A stretch of 32,161 nt of DNA from Bacteroidales bacterium (GTDB lineage: Bacteria > Bacteroidota > Bacteroidia > Bacteroidales > F082): positions 1-32,161 of the forward strand of contig JAGCFU010000047.1 of the NCBI GenBank assembly GCA_017649945.1. The letters run 5' to 3'. Below are positions 7,334 through 15,733 of this stretch, piece by piece. The position numbers and the translations under genes are program-made. Position 1 is the stretch's first letter; every line of letters begins with the position of its first letter. The notes below the pieces were generated by a model. The model saw only the letters and a program-made list of their open reading frames with translations, was not told the DNA's origin and ran no database searches.

Positions 7334-9501
7334 TATTCAGCAACCTGCTCCACTTCGGCTTTAGGCCACCATGGTCGCATGTCTTTCGGTAAGATGAAAT
7401 ACACCGCCACCGCCACACAGACGACGACAACAAGCCATCTCAACAGCTTCTTCCACCACGGTGCCTTCATCGTGAACGGATCTTTCGTCTTCACAATAGG
7501 ATACTTCGCAATGCTCGTCAAAGTGGCGCCAAACCTTACGTTGACCAACACTCTGGCGTTCAAAGCCCAACCGTTGGCATTCAAAACCGGCGAGAGGTTA
7601 CGTTTTCTTAACTTCAGCCATGCCATCACCATGCTCGGTCCTGAAATTATCGCAATGATGGCACAGAACATGATAATCCAATGATACCAATGCAACCCAA
7701 GCCATGCGAACAATCCGCCGATAGCAGCAGTCACCATACCTATTGCCAAGCCTATTGCAGCAAAGATTCCTGCAAATTTGGCGATATCAAACGGTGGCTT
7801 AATCTCTGGTTTCTTGCCTTCTGCCGGGATTTCCGCAGTCTGAATCTTAGTGTTGGCCTCCGCCATCACCTTCGCGTCTTTCTCTGCAGCACGTTTGTTA
7901 ATCATGTCTTCAATGGACTTCGACATCTTGCGGTAAGGCGACCAGAATGCCTGACGGATGCTGATAGGATTTTCAATTATCTTAGTCACAGTGGCGTTCC
8001 AGCCGAGTCCGTCTCTGTCGTAGAACACGGCGTGTTTTCCAACCATGATTGAACCTACATCGCCATCAGTGATGATAGCGGCGATGGTCATGGTGCCCGG
8101 CTTGCTCTTGCATGTGCAGTCACAATAGAGGATGTACATGTTGCTCAACGGTGCCATCGTGCCTTGTGCTCCCATGTCGCTCACCTTGATACAGAGGTCG
8201 CAAGCTCGCTCGTCGATGTACAATGTACCGGCCTGGAAAATGGCTTTTTTCTCAGGATTGTAGAAATCGGAGAATGTCACGAAGTTGGTCAGCAAGGTGA
8301 AGAAGTCTCTGTAGAGATGCAGCAGCTTGTCGATTTTGTCGATGGCGTTCGATTTGCTCTCGAGTGCCCTGTCTTGTGCCACGAGGTCTAACAATGCTTC
8401 TTTCTTGTTCTCTTCAAGGATTGTCTTTGCGGTATCGTAACCCAAGCCCTCGACTTCAGCTCCTTTCTTTGCGCCCATCCAGGCATTGTATGCGTTGAAC
8501 TTAGCCAAGATGCTAACCCATTGTTCCTCAGTGATATATTCTGCGTTAGGATATTCTTTGTCGATGACGTGTGCCTTTAGTGCAGCCATCGCGCCAGCCC
8601 ATGCCGGGTTGACTTCCTTGCCCAATGGCAGCTGGTGCTCGGCGTTGACGCGTGCCAACGGATATGTCGCAATCTCATTGGTGCTCGCTGCAAGGTTGTT
8701 GCCGCTTATTTCGCCTATCTTCGCTGATGAGACATCCAAAACTGAGGCGCTGTCGGTGTTGAACGATGCGAGTTTGCAGCGCATGAAGAAGTCTTCGACT
8801 TTGTCTTTCACTGCCATGCATGCCGCCAATGCCGCCGCTGTGTCGTCGCCGTAAGGTAAGATGTTGGCTTTGTCAGCGTCGCCGGCTTCTTTCCATGCCG
8901 TGAAGTCTGCCAAAGCAGTGTAGAACGCCTCTATCTTGTCGGTGTCGATGCCAGGGTCGCCGCTTCTGTCGGTGACGCTGCCCATGCTATCAATAACGTG
9001 TTTGATGAGCGCCTTCACAGCCTCGTCGTCAGCGGAGTTCTCAGTGATGATGCCGTCGCCGTTGAAACGTGTCTTGGCAAAGATAGCAAGGCTGTCGGAG
9101 ACGTCGGCAATGGAGATATTGTCTTTCTCAAGTCCAAGATTCTCAAGGATTTGCTTTGATGTGTCGAGCAGATGCAAGCCTTCTTCGTTGCTGGTGTTGA
9201 ACGCCGTAAACGGGATGAAAGCCTCGCGTTTCAACAATAATTCAGGGTCGTTGATGACCGTCGTGAGCCATTTCGACGCAGCCACAATTTCCTCAATGTG
9301 AATCTTGCCGTCACCGTTAGTGTCGAGCATCGTCATGGTTTTCTCATCGATTTCAAGATTTTTCAAAGGGCAGCTCAAGGCTGTCCAGAGTTTTCTGTCA
9401 AGCTCATCCAGATGCAGGATGTCCTGTCCCGACTCGATGTTCACCCTTGTGACACCGCCCACGGTAGAAAACTTCCAATCGTAATTGCCATTTGATTTCA
9501 T
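7333..9501 (-). CDS. EF-hand-containing membrane protein of unknown function
   Basis: A 722-residue protein I cannot name. Residues 60-71 (DTNGDGKIHIEE) form a textbook EF-hand loop with flanking helices. A second, degenerate loop sits at ~146-154 (FNGDGIITE). A long, mostly soluble middle region follows, with a cysteine cluster YCDCTCKSKPG. The C-terminus has two adjacent membrane helices at ~576-601 and ~605-629 and a third at ~686-704. There is no signal peptide, so most of the chain is probably cytoplasmic and C-terminally anchored. The start at 9501 has a -7 box 44 bases upstream. It is monocistronic, divergent from apt and convergent with the GH92 remnant. Calcium binding is predicted from the motif only; I know of no characterised homologue. 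Confidence 0.85.
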   Translation of the reverse strand: MKSNGNYDWKFSTVGGVTRVNIESGQDILHLDELDRKLWTALSCPLKNLEIDEKTMTMLDTNGDGKIHIEEIVAASKWLTTVINDPELLLKREAFIPFTAFNTSNEEGLHLLDTSKQILENLGLEKDNISIADVSDSLAIFAKTRFNGDGIITENSADDEAVKALIKHVIDSMGSVTDRSGDPGIDTDKIEAFYTALADFTAWKEAGDADKANILPYGDDTAAALAACMAVKDKVEDFFMRCKLASFNTDSASVLDVSSAKIGEISGNNLAASTNEIATYPLARVNAEHQLPLGKEVNPAWAGAMAALKAHVIDKEYPNAEYITEEQWVSILAKFNAYNAWMGAKKGAEVEGLGYDTAKTILEENKKEALLDLVAQDRALESKSNAIDKIDKLLHLYRDFFTLLTNFVTFSDFYNPEKKAIFQAGTLYIDERACDLCIKVSDMGAQGTMAPLSNMYILYCDCTCKSKPGTMTIAAIITDGDVGSIMVGKHAVFYDRDGLGWNATVTKIIENPISIRQAFWSPYRKMSKSIEDMINKRAAEKDAKVMAEANTKIQTAEIPAEGKKPEIKPPFDIAKFAGIFAAIGLAIGMVTAAIGGLFAWLGLHWYHWIIMFCAIIAIISGPSMVMAWLKLRKRNLSPVLNANGWALNARVLVNVRFGATLTSIAKYPIVKTKDPFTMKAPWWKKLLRWLVVVVCVAVAVYFILPKDMRPWWPKAEVEQVAE

Positions 9502-9544
9502 AACTTATATTTTAATGATAAATCTATTCAAAAATATCCCATCG

Positions 9545-9552
9545 CAAATTTA
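9545..9552 (-). promoter_or_regulatory. -7 box for the EF-hand protein gene
   Basis: Reads TAAATTTG on the minus strand, matching TAnnTTTG, 44 bases upstream of the start at 9501. No convincing -33 element. Confidence 0.5.
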
Positions 9553-9589
9553 TAAAAAAAACTATCTTATTTCACATTAAATTTTTTAG

Positions 9590-9597
9590 TATTTTTG
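9590..9597 (+). promoter_or_regulatory. -7 box for apt
   Basis: TATTTTTG matches TAnnTTTG and lies 18 bases before the ATG at 9616. It places transcription start near 9604, after an alternative TTG at 9595, so it decides in favour of the shorter apt start. Confidence 0.55.
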
Positions 9598-9615
9598 CTT
9601 TTTAAAATTTTAGAT

Positions 9616-10140
9616 ATGAAAGACTTGAAAGACTATATCCGCACGATCCCTGATTTCCCTATAAAAGGTATACAGTTTCGCGACATCACCACACTGATTC
9701 AGAACGCTGAAGGCTTCCATCTCGCCATCGACAAGATGTGTGATATGGTGAAACACCTCGACTATGATGTCATTATAGGCGCAGAGTCACGTGGCTTTGT
9801 GTTCAGCGCGCCTATGGCCTACAAGCAGAATAAGTCTCTCGTGCTCATTCGCAAGAAAGGCAAGCTCCCGGGCGAGGTCGTCTCGCAAAACTTTGACCTT
9901 GAATATGGTAGCGCCACGATAGAGATGCATGTCGACAGCTTCAAACCGGGCACTCGGGTGCTTGTCGTCGACGACCTGTTGGCTACCGGCGGCACCATCG
10001 AGGCGATGATAAAACTCGTTGAGAAACAAGGTGGCATCGTCGTCGGAGCATGCGTGTTCATCGAGCTGCCCGACTTGAAAGGACGTGACAAAATCAAAGG
10101 TTATCCGGTGTTCAGCGCCGTTTCTTTTGAAGGTGAATAA
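9616..10140 (+). CDS. apt: Adenine phosphoribosyltransferase
   Basis: A 174-residue purine salvage enzyme that converts adenine and PRPP to AMP in the cytoplasm. The PRPP-binding loop is VLVVDDLLATGGT near residues 115-127. The N-terminal blocks IPDFPIKGIQFRDIT and AESRGFVF are characteristic of Apt. Length is normal. The start at 9616 is preferred over an in-frame TTG at 9595 because the -7 box ends at 9597. The gldF gene begins 13 bases after the stop, so apt probably heads an apt-gldF-gldG-DUF4340 operon. Confidence 0.96.
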   Translation: MKDLKDYIRTIPDFPIKGIQFRDITTLIQNAEGFHLAIDKMCDMVKHLDYDVIIGAESRGFVFSAPMAYKQNKSLVLIRKKGKLPGEVVSQNFDLEYGSATIEMHVDSFKPGTRVLVVDDLLATGGTIEAMIKLVEKQGGIVVGACVFIELPDLKGRDKIKGYPVFSAVSFEGE

Positions 10141-10153
10141 ACAATTTTGAACT

Positions 10154-10885
10154 ATGTACGCTCTGTTTAAGAAAGAAATAAACAACTTTTTAAGCTCCCT
10201 CATCGGGATAATGGTGGTGGTGGTTTTCCTCCTCATCACCGGACTGTTCCTTTGGGTGTTCCGTAGCGACTTCAACATCATGACGTACGGCTACGCCAAC
10301 CTCGACAGTCTCTTCATCCTCGCACCGTGGGTGTTCCTGTTCCTCGTCCCGGCCGTCACAATGCGTTTCTTCGCCGAGGAACGTCGCACCGGCACCATCG
10401 AGATGCTGCTCACAAAACCTCTGTCAGACTGGCAAATCGTGGGCGCGAAATACCTCGCTGGCGTGGCTCTCGTGCTCCTCGCCCTCATCCCGACACTGAT
10501 TTATTACATCTCAGTGTCACGCCTCGCAATGCCTGTAGGCAACGTCGACCACGGCGGCATATGGGGCTCTTACATCGGACTGTTTTTCCTCAGCGCGGCA
10601 TTCGTATCAATAGGCATATTCTGCAGCTCCGTGACTAACAACCAGATACTCGCGTTCATTCTCTCGGTGTTCCTCTGCGGATTCCTATACATCGGCTTCG
10701 ACCTCATCTACTCGATGTCGCTGTTCGGAAAAGTCGACCTGTTCATACAACAACTCGGCATGGCATCGCACTACAGCTCAATGAGCCGCGGCGTCATCGA
10801 CACTCGCGACCTGATATATTTTCTTAGCGTGATTGTTTTATTCTTAAGCCTGACAAAACTCACTTTGTCGAGCAGAAAATGGTAG
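10154..10885 (+). CDS. gldF: GldF-type ABC transporter permease (gliding motility associated)
   Basis: A 243-residue integral membrane protein with about six hydrophobic helices and the signature MRFFAEERRTGTIEMLLTKP, shared by ABC-2 permeases such as NosY and GldF. In Flavobacterium GldA, GldF and GldG form an ABC complex associated with gliding. Many Bacteroidota keep gldFG without gliding, so the role here is open. No ATP-binding partner is encoded in the window. The gene follows apt by 13 bases and overlaps or abuts gldG (its stop is at 10883-10885, before the preferred gldG ATG at 10894). Confidence 0.9.
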   Translation: MYALFKKEINNFLSSLIGIMVVVVFLLITGLFLWVFRSDFNIMTYGYANLDSLFILAPWVFLFLVPAVTMRFFAEERRTGTIEMLLTKPLSDWQIVGAKYLAGVALVLLALIPTLIYYISVSRLAMPVGNVDHGGIWGSYIGLFFLSAAFVSIGIFCSSVTNNQILAFILSVFLCGFLYIGFDLIYSMSLFGKVDLFIQQLGMASHYSSMSRGVIDTRDLIYFLSVIVLFLSLTKLTLSSRKW

Positions 10886-10893
10886 GAGGCGGC

Positions 10894-12657
10894 ATGGAAA
10901 ACAAGAGAAAAAACATCAAACGCAACGAAATAACATCTTTGATTGTCACTCTGATAGTCATAGTGTTGGCCAACATCATCGGCTCATTCATATACACCCG
11001 TTTCGACCTCACCTCCGAGAAACGCTACACGCTTTCAAACACCTCGAAGGAGATACTGAAAAACCTCGACGACTACGTCTACTTCCGCGTCTACCTCGAA
11101 GGCGAGTTCCCTGCCGGCTTCAAGAAACTGCGTAAAGAGACAAAAGAGATGCTCGACGAGTTCCGCGCCTACTCCAGATTCATTGATTATGAATTCATTA
11201 ACCCTTCGGAAAGCAACGACCAAGCCGAACGTCAAGAGACATACAAACTGCTCTGGCAAAGCGGATTGAACTACTATACCGAGACAATTCAAACCAACAA
11301 CGGATTGCAACAAATCATCATCTGGCCTGGCGTCATAGTGAGTTACAGGGAAAACGAACTGCCTATCGACCTCCTTTCCGGACAGTCGGGACAAAGTCAG
11401 GAAACAGTGCTTAACAATTCGGCGCAAGACCTTGAATACAAGCTCATCAGCGCGATAAAGGAAATCTCCACAAGCGTGAAACCTAACATTGCTTTCGTCG
11501 ACGGCCACGGTGAACTCAGCGACCTCGAGGTCTACGACATTGCAAACACTCTCTCCACAAGATTCAATATCAAGCGCACCACGCTCAACGAACAGCTTAA
11601 CTCTTTGATGAAGAGAGACTTGAACCAAGACAGCAGCATCAGCATACAACCGGCTTACGATGCCATCATCATCGCAAAGCCTACCAAGGCGTTCTCAGAG
11701 AAAAACAAATTCATCATCGACCAGTATATCATGTACGGCGGCAAGGTGATGTGGCTTCTCGACCCTGTCAACGCATCCATGGACAGCCTGCAGAGCGCCG
11801 AATCCACCATGGGTCTCGCTCTCAACCTCAACCTCGACGACCAGCTGTTCAAATACGGCATCAAACTCAACAGGAACCTGCTCCTCGCCTACCCTTGCGC
11901 ACAAATCGGTCTCGTCACCGGACAAGGTAACAACCTGCAGAGCACGCTCCTGCCTTGGTATTACTTCCCACTTCTCAGCCCGGCATCCGATCATCCTATC
12001 GTGAGAAACCTCGAAGCCGTGAAGTCTGACTTCGTAAGCTCCTTGGAACCGACGACTTCAGCTCCTGAAATTCAGAAGATTCCGCTTCTCAAGACCTCCG
12101 ACTACACTAAAGTGTCGAGCGCACCGGTTTACATCTCATTGGATATCTTGAACCAGCGTCCTGACGCCTCGATGTTCCCTCAAAAAGGCATGATGACCGC
12201 TTTCCTCCTCAACGGAGTGTTCACGTCACTCTACGAAAACCGCATGCCTGGATCTATCACGGAATCAGCGGAGATAGGGTTCAAATCGAAAAGCAAACCT
12301 ACATCCATGATTGTCATCGCTGACGGTGACATCATCCGCAACCAACTCGCACAACTCGATTACGCCAAGAAAAACAACAAACGTATCGGTTCACCGCTGC
12401 CGCTCGGCTACGACCAATACACAAACATCACATACGGCAACAAACAGTTTATCGACAATGCCATCACATATCTCATTGAAGGTGAAGGACTTATCAATAT
12501 CCGTTCCCGTGAATTGAAAATTCGTCTCTTGGATATCAACAAAGTCAACGGCAACCCTATGATGTGGCAAATAATAAACGTGGTACTGCCAAGCGCCGTC
12601 ATGATAATTTTAGGAATAATTCTTGCAATTCTTAGGAAGAAAAAATATAACAAATGA
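10894..12657 (+). CDS. gldG: GldG-type ABC transporter auxiliary protein
   Basis: A protein of about 587 residues with one N-terminal membrane helix (ITSLIVTLIVIVLANIIGSF), a large extracytoplasmic domain and one C-terminal helix ending in a Lys-rich tail. This is the architecture of GldG and of the ABC-type uncharacterised/IFT domain family. FVDGHGELSD and MYGGKVMWLLDPVN are conserved-looking stretches. Two starts are possible: ATG 10879, overlapping gldF by 7 bases, or ATG 10894. I prefer 10894 because an AGGAGG lies at 10884-10889. The stop overlaps the DUF4340 gene by ATGA. It acts with GldF at the inner membrane, and its substrate is unknown. Confidence 0.9.
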   Translation: MENKRKNIKRNEITSLIVTLIVIVLANIIGSFIYTRFDLTSEKRYTLSNTSKEILKNLDDYVYFRVYLEGEFPAGFKKLRKETKEMLDEFRAYSRFIDYEFINPSESNDQAERQETYKLLWQSGLNYYTETIQTNNGLQQIIIWPGVIVSYRENELPIDLLSGQSGQSQETVLNNSAQDLEYKLISAIKEISTSVKPNIAFVDGHGELSDLEVYDIANTLSTRFNIKRTTLNEQLNSLMKRDLNQDSSISIQPAYDAIIIAKPTKAFSEKNKFIIDQYIMYGGKVMWLLDPVNASMDSLQSAESTMGLALNLNLDDQLFKYGIKLNRNLLLAYPCAQIGLVTGQGNNLQSTLLPWYYFPLLSPASDHPIVRNLEAVKSDFVSSLEPTTSAPEIQKIPLLKTSDYTKVSSAPVYISLDILNQRPDASMFPQKGMMTAFLLNGVFTSLYENRMPGSITESAEIGFKSKSKPTSMIVIADGDIIRNQLAQLDYAKKNNKRIGSPLPLGYDQYTNITYGNKQFIDNAITYLIEGEGLINIRSRELKIRLLDINKVNGNPMMWQIINVVLPSAVMIILGIILAILRKKKYNK

Positions 12658-13793
12658 AAAAAAACAACCTCGTAATAATCATTGTCGTCGTCTTAGTCAT
12701 CATCGCAGGCGTCGCTATCGGAAATCATTTCTTTCATAAATCCGCGTGTAGCAGATCGAGCGAGTTTTCCATCGCCAATTCGCCATATGCCGACCCGACG
12801 ACATCTGTCACAAAGCTCTTCTTCGCCGATAAAAGCGGTCACCAGGTGCTCTTGCAACGCACCGACAACGGATGGCTTGTCGACAACCAATATCCTGCAA
12901 ATCAGAAACTTGTGGATGAGATGCTTTACACCGTCGATCACTTGAGAATCACCGCTCCTGTGTCGGTAAAAAAGAACAAAAACATAATCACTCACCTGTC
13001 GACGACAAACACAAAAGTCGAAATTTACCAGATTCTTCCGCGTATCAATCTGTTTAACGTCGTGAAACTGTTTTATCACGAGACTCGCAGCAGAGTGTTT
13101 TACATCGGTGGCACCACGCAAGACAACCAGAACACTTATATCCTCAAAGAAGGCGACGAAAACGTGTATATGGCGCATCTACCAGGCTTCAGAGGCTCAA
13201 TCAGCGCACGTTTCAGCGCAAATCCTACTGACTGGCGCGACCATGTCATCTACGATGTTCCGATTGGTGATATCGAGTCTGTGAAATTGGAAATCACCGA
13301 AGATCCGGATAACGGATTCATCATCAAGGAAAACGGCCGCTATCAATATACCATGAACCGTCTTAACGGCGAGCCTGTCGATTTCAGCGACAACAAAGTG
13401 TTAAGCCTTCTGTCGTCGTTCACCGACGTGCGTTTTGAGTCATTCCTTTATGATATCGAGCCTGCACGCCGCGACTCCATCATCAACTCGCCTTTCCAAC
13501 AACGCCTGACCCTGACAACCAAAGACGGCAAAAGCAGCAGCGTCACCACATTCCGCCTGCGCACCAACTCCGATATCTACGACTATAGCGAGGAAGATCT
13601 CGATAATTTCCACGACATGCTCACCGACCCTGACCACAAATACGCACTCATCAGCGAGGGCAACGAATTCGTGCTCATCCAGGATTTTGTCTTCGGAAAA
13701 TTGTTAAAACCCGCTGATTTCTACAGCAAAGACTACCACGATGAAATCCCACAGATTTATTATAAGGAACTTGAAACAGTAGAAAGCCGATAG
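12654..13793 (+). CDS. DUF4340 domain-containing membrane-anchored protein
   Basis: A 379-residue protein with an N-terminal membrane anchor (LVIIIVVVLVIIAGVAIG) and an extracytoplasmic domain of the DUF4340 kind. The features are beta-rich sequence with repeated short motifs around TDNGWLVDNQYPANQKLVDEM and a long C-terminal part. DUF4340 proteins commonly sit beside GldG-like ABC components, as here, where it overlaps gldG by 4 bases. It is probably an accessory periplasmic-face subunit. No enzymatic motif is seen. The stop TAG is also the first unit of a heptamer repeat that separates it from the convergent sodB. Confidence 0.85.
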   Translation: MKKNNLVIIIVVVLVIIAGVAIGNHFFHKSACSRSSEFSIANSPYADPTTSVTKLFFADKSGHQVLLQRTDNGWLVDNQYPANQKLVDEMLYTVDHLRITAPVSVKKNKNIITHLSTTNTKVEIYQILPRINLFNVVKLFYHETRSRVFYIGGTTQDNQNTYILKEGDENVYMAHLPGFRGSISARFSANPTDWRDHVIYDVPIGDIESVKLEITEDPDNGFIIKENGRYQYTMNRLNGEPVDFSDNKVLSLLSSFTDVRFESFLYDIEPARRDSIINSPFQQRLTLTTKDGKSSSVTTFRLRTNSDIYDYSEEDLDNFHDMLTDPDHKYALISEGNEFVLIQDFVFGKLLKPADFYSKDYHDEIPQIYYKELETVESR

Positions 13794-13866
13794 CCATTAG
13801 GTATTAGCCATTAGAATTGGTCTTGCAAAACTAATGGCTAATGGCTAACAGCTAACAGCTAATAGC
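13791..13866. repeat. Head-to-head heptamer arrays forming a hairpin between convergent genes
   Basis: The left side carries TAGCCAT units (13791-13797 and 13805-13811). The right side carries five heptamers, TAATGGC, TAATGGC, TAACAGC, TAACAGC and TAATAGC (13832-13866). ATTAGCCATTAG (13803-13814) pairs perfectly with CTAATGGCTAAT (13831-13842). It contains the stop codons of both the DUF4340 gene and sodB and probably acts as a transcription end point. Confidence 0.8.
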
Positions 13867-14437
13867 ATTTTTCAACAAATTCCCAGTTGATTATTTGCCA
13901 GAACTCGTTCACGTAATTGGCACGAAGATTCTGGTAATCTAAATAATATGCATGTTCCCACACATCGCACACCAACAGCGGCTTAACACCTTCTGTCGTG
14001 AGCGGCGTCTGTGCGTTGGATGTCTGCACTATCGACAGTTTGCCTTCCTTGTCAGCCACAAGCCATGCCCAGCCTGAGCCGAATAATGTCACGCAAGCGT
14101 TGACAAATTTTTCCTTGAATGCCTCGAAGCTGCCGAAGTCACGAACTATGGCTTCCATCAATTTGCCTGAAGGCTGTGTCTTCTTAGGATTCGGCGTCAT
14201 GCAGTTCCAATAGAATGTGTGGTTCCACACCTGTGCGGCGTTGTTGAATATGCCACCCTGCGAGGTCTTCACTATCTCTTCAAGGCTCTTGCCCTCAAAC
14301 GGAGTGCCTGCAATGAGTTTGTTCAAATTGTTCACATAGCCTGCATGATGCTTGCCATAGTGAAACTCCAATGTCTTCTGCGAGATATGCGGCTCCAGCG
14401 CATTCATCTCATACGGTAATTTAGGTAATTCTATCAT
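13859..14437 (-). CDS. sodB: Superoxide dismutase, iron type
   Basis: A 192-residue cytoplasmic enzyme that dismutates superoxide. Metal ligands by alignment to E. coli SodB are H26 (FHYGKHH), H73 (VWNHTFYW), D158 and H162 ([11 protein letters not shown]). Q69 in NNAAQVWNH is the glutamine typical of iron enzymes, though Bacteroidales homologues are often cambialistic. The ATG at 14437 is preferred to a TTG two codons upstream because the N-terminus then aligns with the family. It lies 18 bases after the flavodiiron protein gene and appears to be the last gene of the oxygen-defence cluster. The final codons lie in the heptamer repeat. Confidence 0.96.
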   Translation of the reverse strand: MIELPKLPYEMNALEPHISQKTLEFHYGKHHAGYVNNLNKLIAGTPFEGKSLEEIVKTSQGGIFNNAAQVWNHTFYWNCMTPNPKKTQPSGKLMEAIVRDFGSFEAFKEKFVNACVTLFGSGWAWLVADKEGKLSIVQTSNAQTPLTTEGVKPLLVCDVWEHAYYLDYQNLRANYVNEFWQIINWEFVEKCY

Positions 14438-14455
14438 AATCAATGTTTTATATTA

Positions 14456-15640
14456 TTATTTGATTGCTTTTCCAATCTCCAATCCGAGATTATACAATTT
14501 CTCGATGTCTTCTTCTCTTATCGGAGCGCCTTTCACCTCTACAGGCTCGCCCACGATGTTCCATTTGCATGCTTCAGCGTTCTCTTTCAACGTCTTTAGT
14601 CCGCCGCCGCTCCACGAGGCACCGCCAAACAGTCCGACGACCTTGTTTTGTGGCTTGTACTCTCCGATTTCGTGCAACAAACCCACCATGTTCGGGAAGA
14701 TGCTTCCATAATGTGAACAAGCGCCCAAAATCATGCCTTTGTATTGCCAAATATCGCTGAAAATGAACGATGTCTCTGTTTTCGACACGTCATACACCTT
14801 TATCTCCTTCACTCCGGCATCTGCCACGCCTCTTGCCACTATGTCGGCCATTCTTCCTGTATTGCCGTACATCGAGCCGTAGACGATGACAACGCCTTCT
14901 TTTGCCTCCTGCTTGCTCCATGCTGTATATCTGTCGATAACCCACTGCAGGTTGCTTCTCCAAATCAAGCCATGCGACGGTGCAATCATCTTGATATCCA
15001 ATGTCTGTGCCTTCTGAATGGTCTTCAAAGCCATCATAGCTACCTTTCCGACGATGTTGGCATAGTAGCGGCGCATGTCGTCCTCATAGAAAGCAAGGTT
15101 CACCTCGTCGTCGAAGATGCCTCCGTTCAAAGCGCCGAAGCCTCCGAAAGCGTCGTTGGTGAAAATGATTTTCGAGGTCTGCTCATACGTCACCATCGAC
15201 TCAGGCCAGTGGCACATAGGAGCCATGAAGAACTGAAGTGTATGATTGCCAAGGCTTAAGGTCTCGCCTTCTGCCACGATTTTCTTGTTCGCAATAGCAC
15301 CGTAGAAATTCTCCAATGGCGCGAATGTCTTGGCATTGCCCACCACTGTCACCTCCGGCCATTCTCTCAACACAGCGCCCACCGAGCCACTGTGGTCCGG
15401 CTCGTCATGGTTCACTATGAGGTAGTCGACTTCCCTGGCGCCAAGAATGCGTTTGATCTGGAAAATATATTGTGCCATGAACTCCGGCTCAACCGGGTCA
15501 ATCAAAGCAACTTGTTCATCTACAATAAGATAAGAGTTGTATGAAACACCATTCGGCAATTCCATATGGTTCTCAAACATCTCCGTCTTGCGGTCGTTCA
15601 CCCCGACGTAATAAATATTCTCTGCTAATTTATTTCTCAT
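14456..15640 (-). CDS. fprA: Flavodiiron protein (FprA family, A-type flavoprotein)
   Basis: A 394-residue two-domain enzyme reducing O2 to water and/or NO to N2O in anaerobes. The beta-lactamase-like domain carries the diiron ligands H78, E80 and D82 (NHDEPDHSG), H144 (MCHWPES), D163 (TNDAFG) and H223 (APSHGLIW). The flavodoxin domain begins near residue 250 with VYGSMYGNTGRMAD for FMN binding. No rubredoxin domain is fused, so it needs an external electron donor, which the two upstream rubredoxin genes supply. The frame is open upstream to the TGA of the Hrb-like gene, 96 bases before the ATG, across a 9-base tandem repeat. The ATG at 15640 matches the family N-terminus. sodB follows. Confidence 0.95.
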   Translation of the reverse strand: MRNKLAENIYYVGVNDRKTEMFENHMELPNGVSYNSYLIVDEQVALIDPVEPEFMAQYIFQIKRILGAREVDYLIVNHDEPDHSGSVGAVLREWPEVTVVGNAKTFAPLENFYGAIANKKIVAEGETLSLGNHTLQFFMAPMCHWPESMVTYEQTSKIIFTNDAFGGFGALNGGIFDDEVNLAFYEDDMRRYYANIVGKVAMMALKTIQKAQTLDIKMIAPSHGLIWRSNLQWVIDRYTAWSKQEAKEGVVIVYGSMYGNTGRMADIVARGVADAGVKEIKVYDVSKTETSFIFSDIWQYKGMILGACSHYGSIFPNMVGLLHEIGEYKPQNKVVGLFGGASWSGGGLKTLKENAEACKWNIVGEPVEVKGAPIREEDIEKLYNLGLEIGKAIK

Positions 15641-15665
15641 ATTTTTATCAATATTTAATTCTATT

Positions 15666-15728
15666 TTATCCTTCTTATCCTTCTTATCCTCCTTATCCTT
15701 CTTATCTTCCTTATCCTTCTTATCCCCT
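15666..15728. repeat. Seven-copy 9-base tandem repeat (TTATCCTTC on plus strand)
   Basis: Units at 15666, 15675, 15684, 15693, 15702, 15711 and 15720 are variants of TTATCCTTC. On the transcribed minus strand the array reads as purine-rich GATAAGAAG repeats between the Hrb-like stop and the flavodiiron ATG. In the flavodiiron frame it would encode DKK/DKE repeats without a stop. Confidence 0.93.
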
Positions 15729-15733
15729 TCACT

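Noticed and set aside
9595-9615. Seven-residue extension of apt from a TTG start
   Set aside because: It overlaps the -7 box at 9590-9597; the ATG at 9616 gives the normal family N-terminus.
15666-15728. CRISPR-like array
   Set aside because: The 9-base units are contiguous with no spacers; it is a plain tandem repeat.
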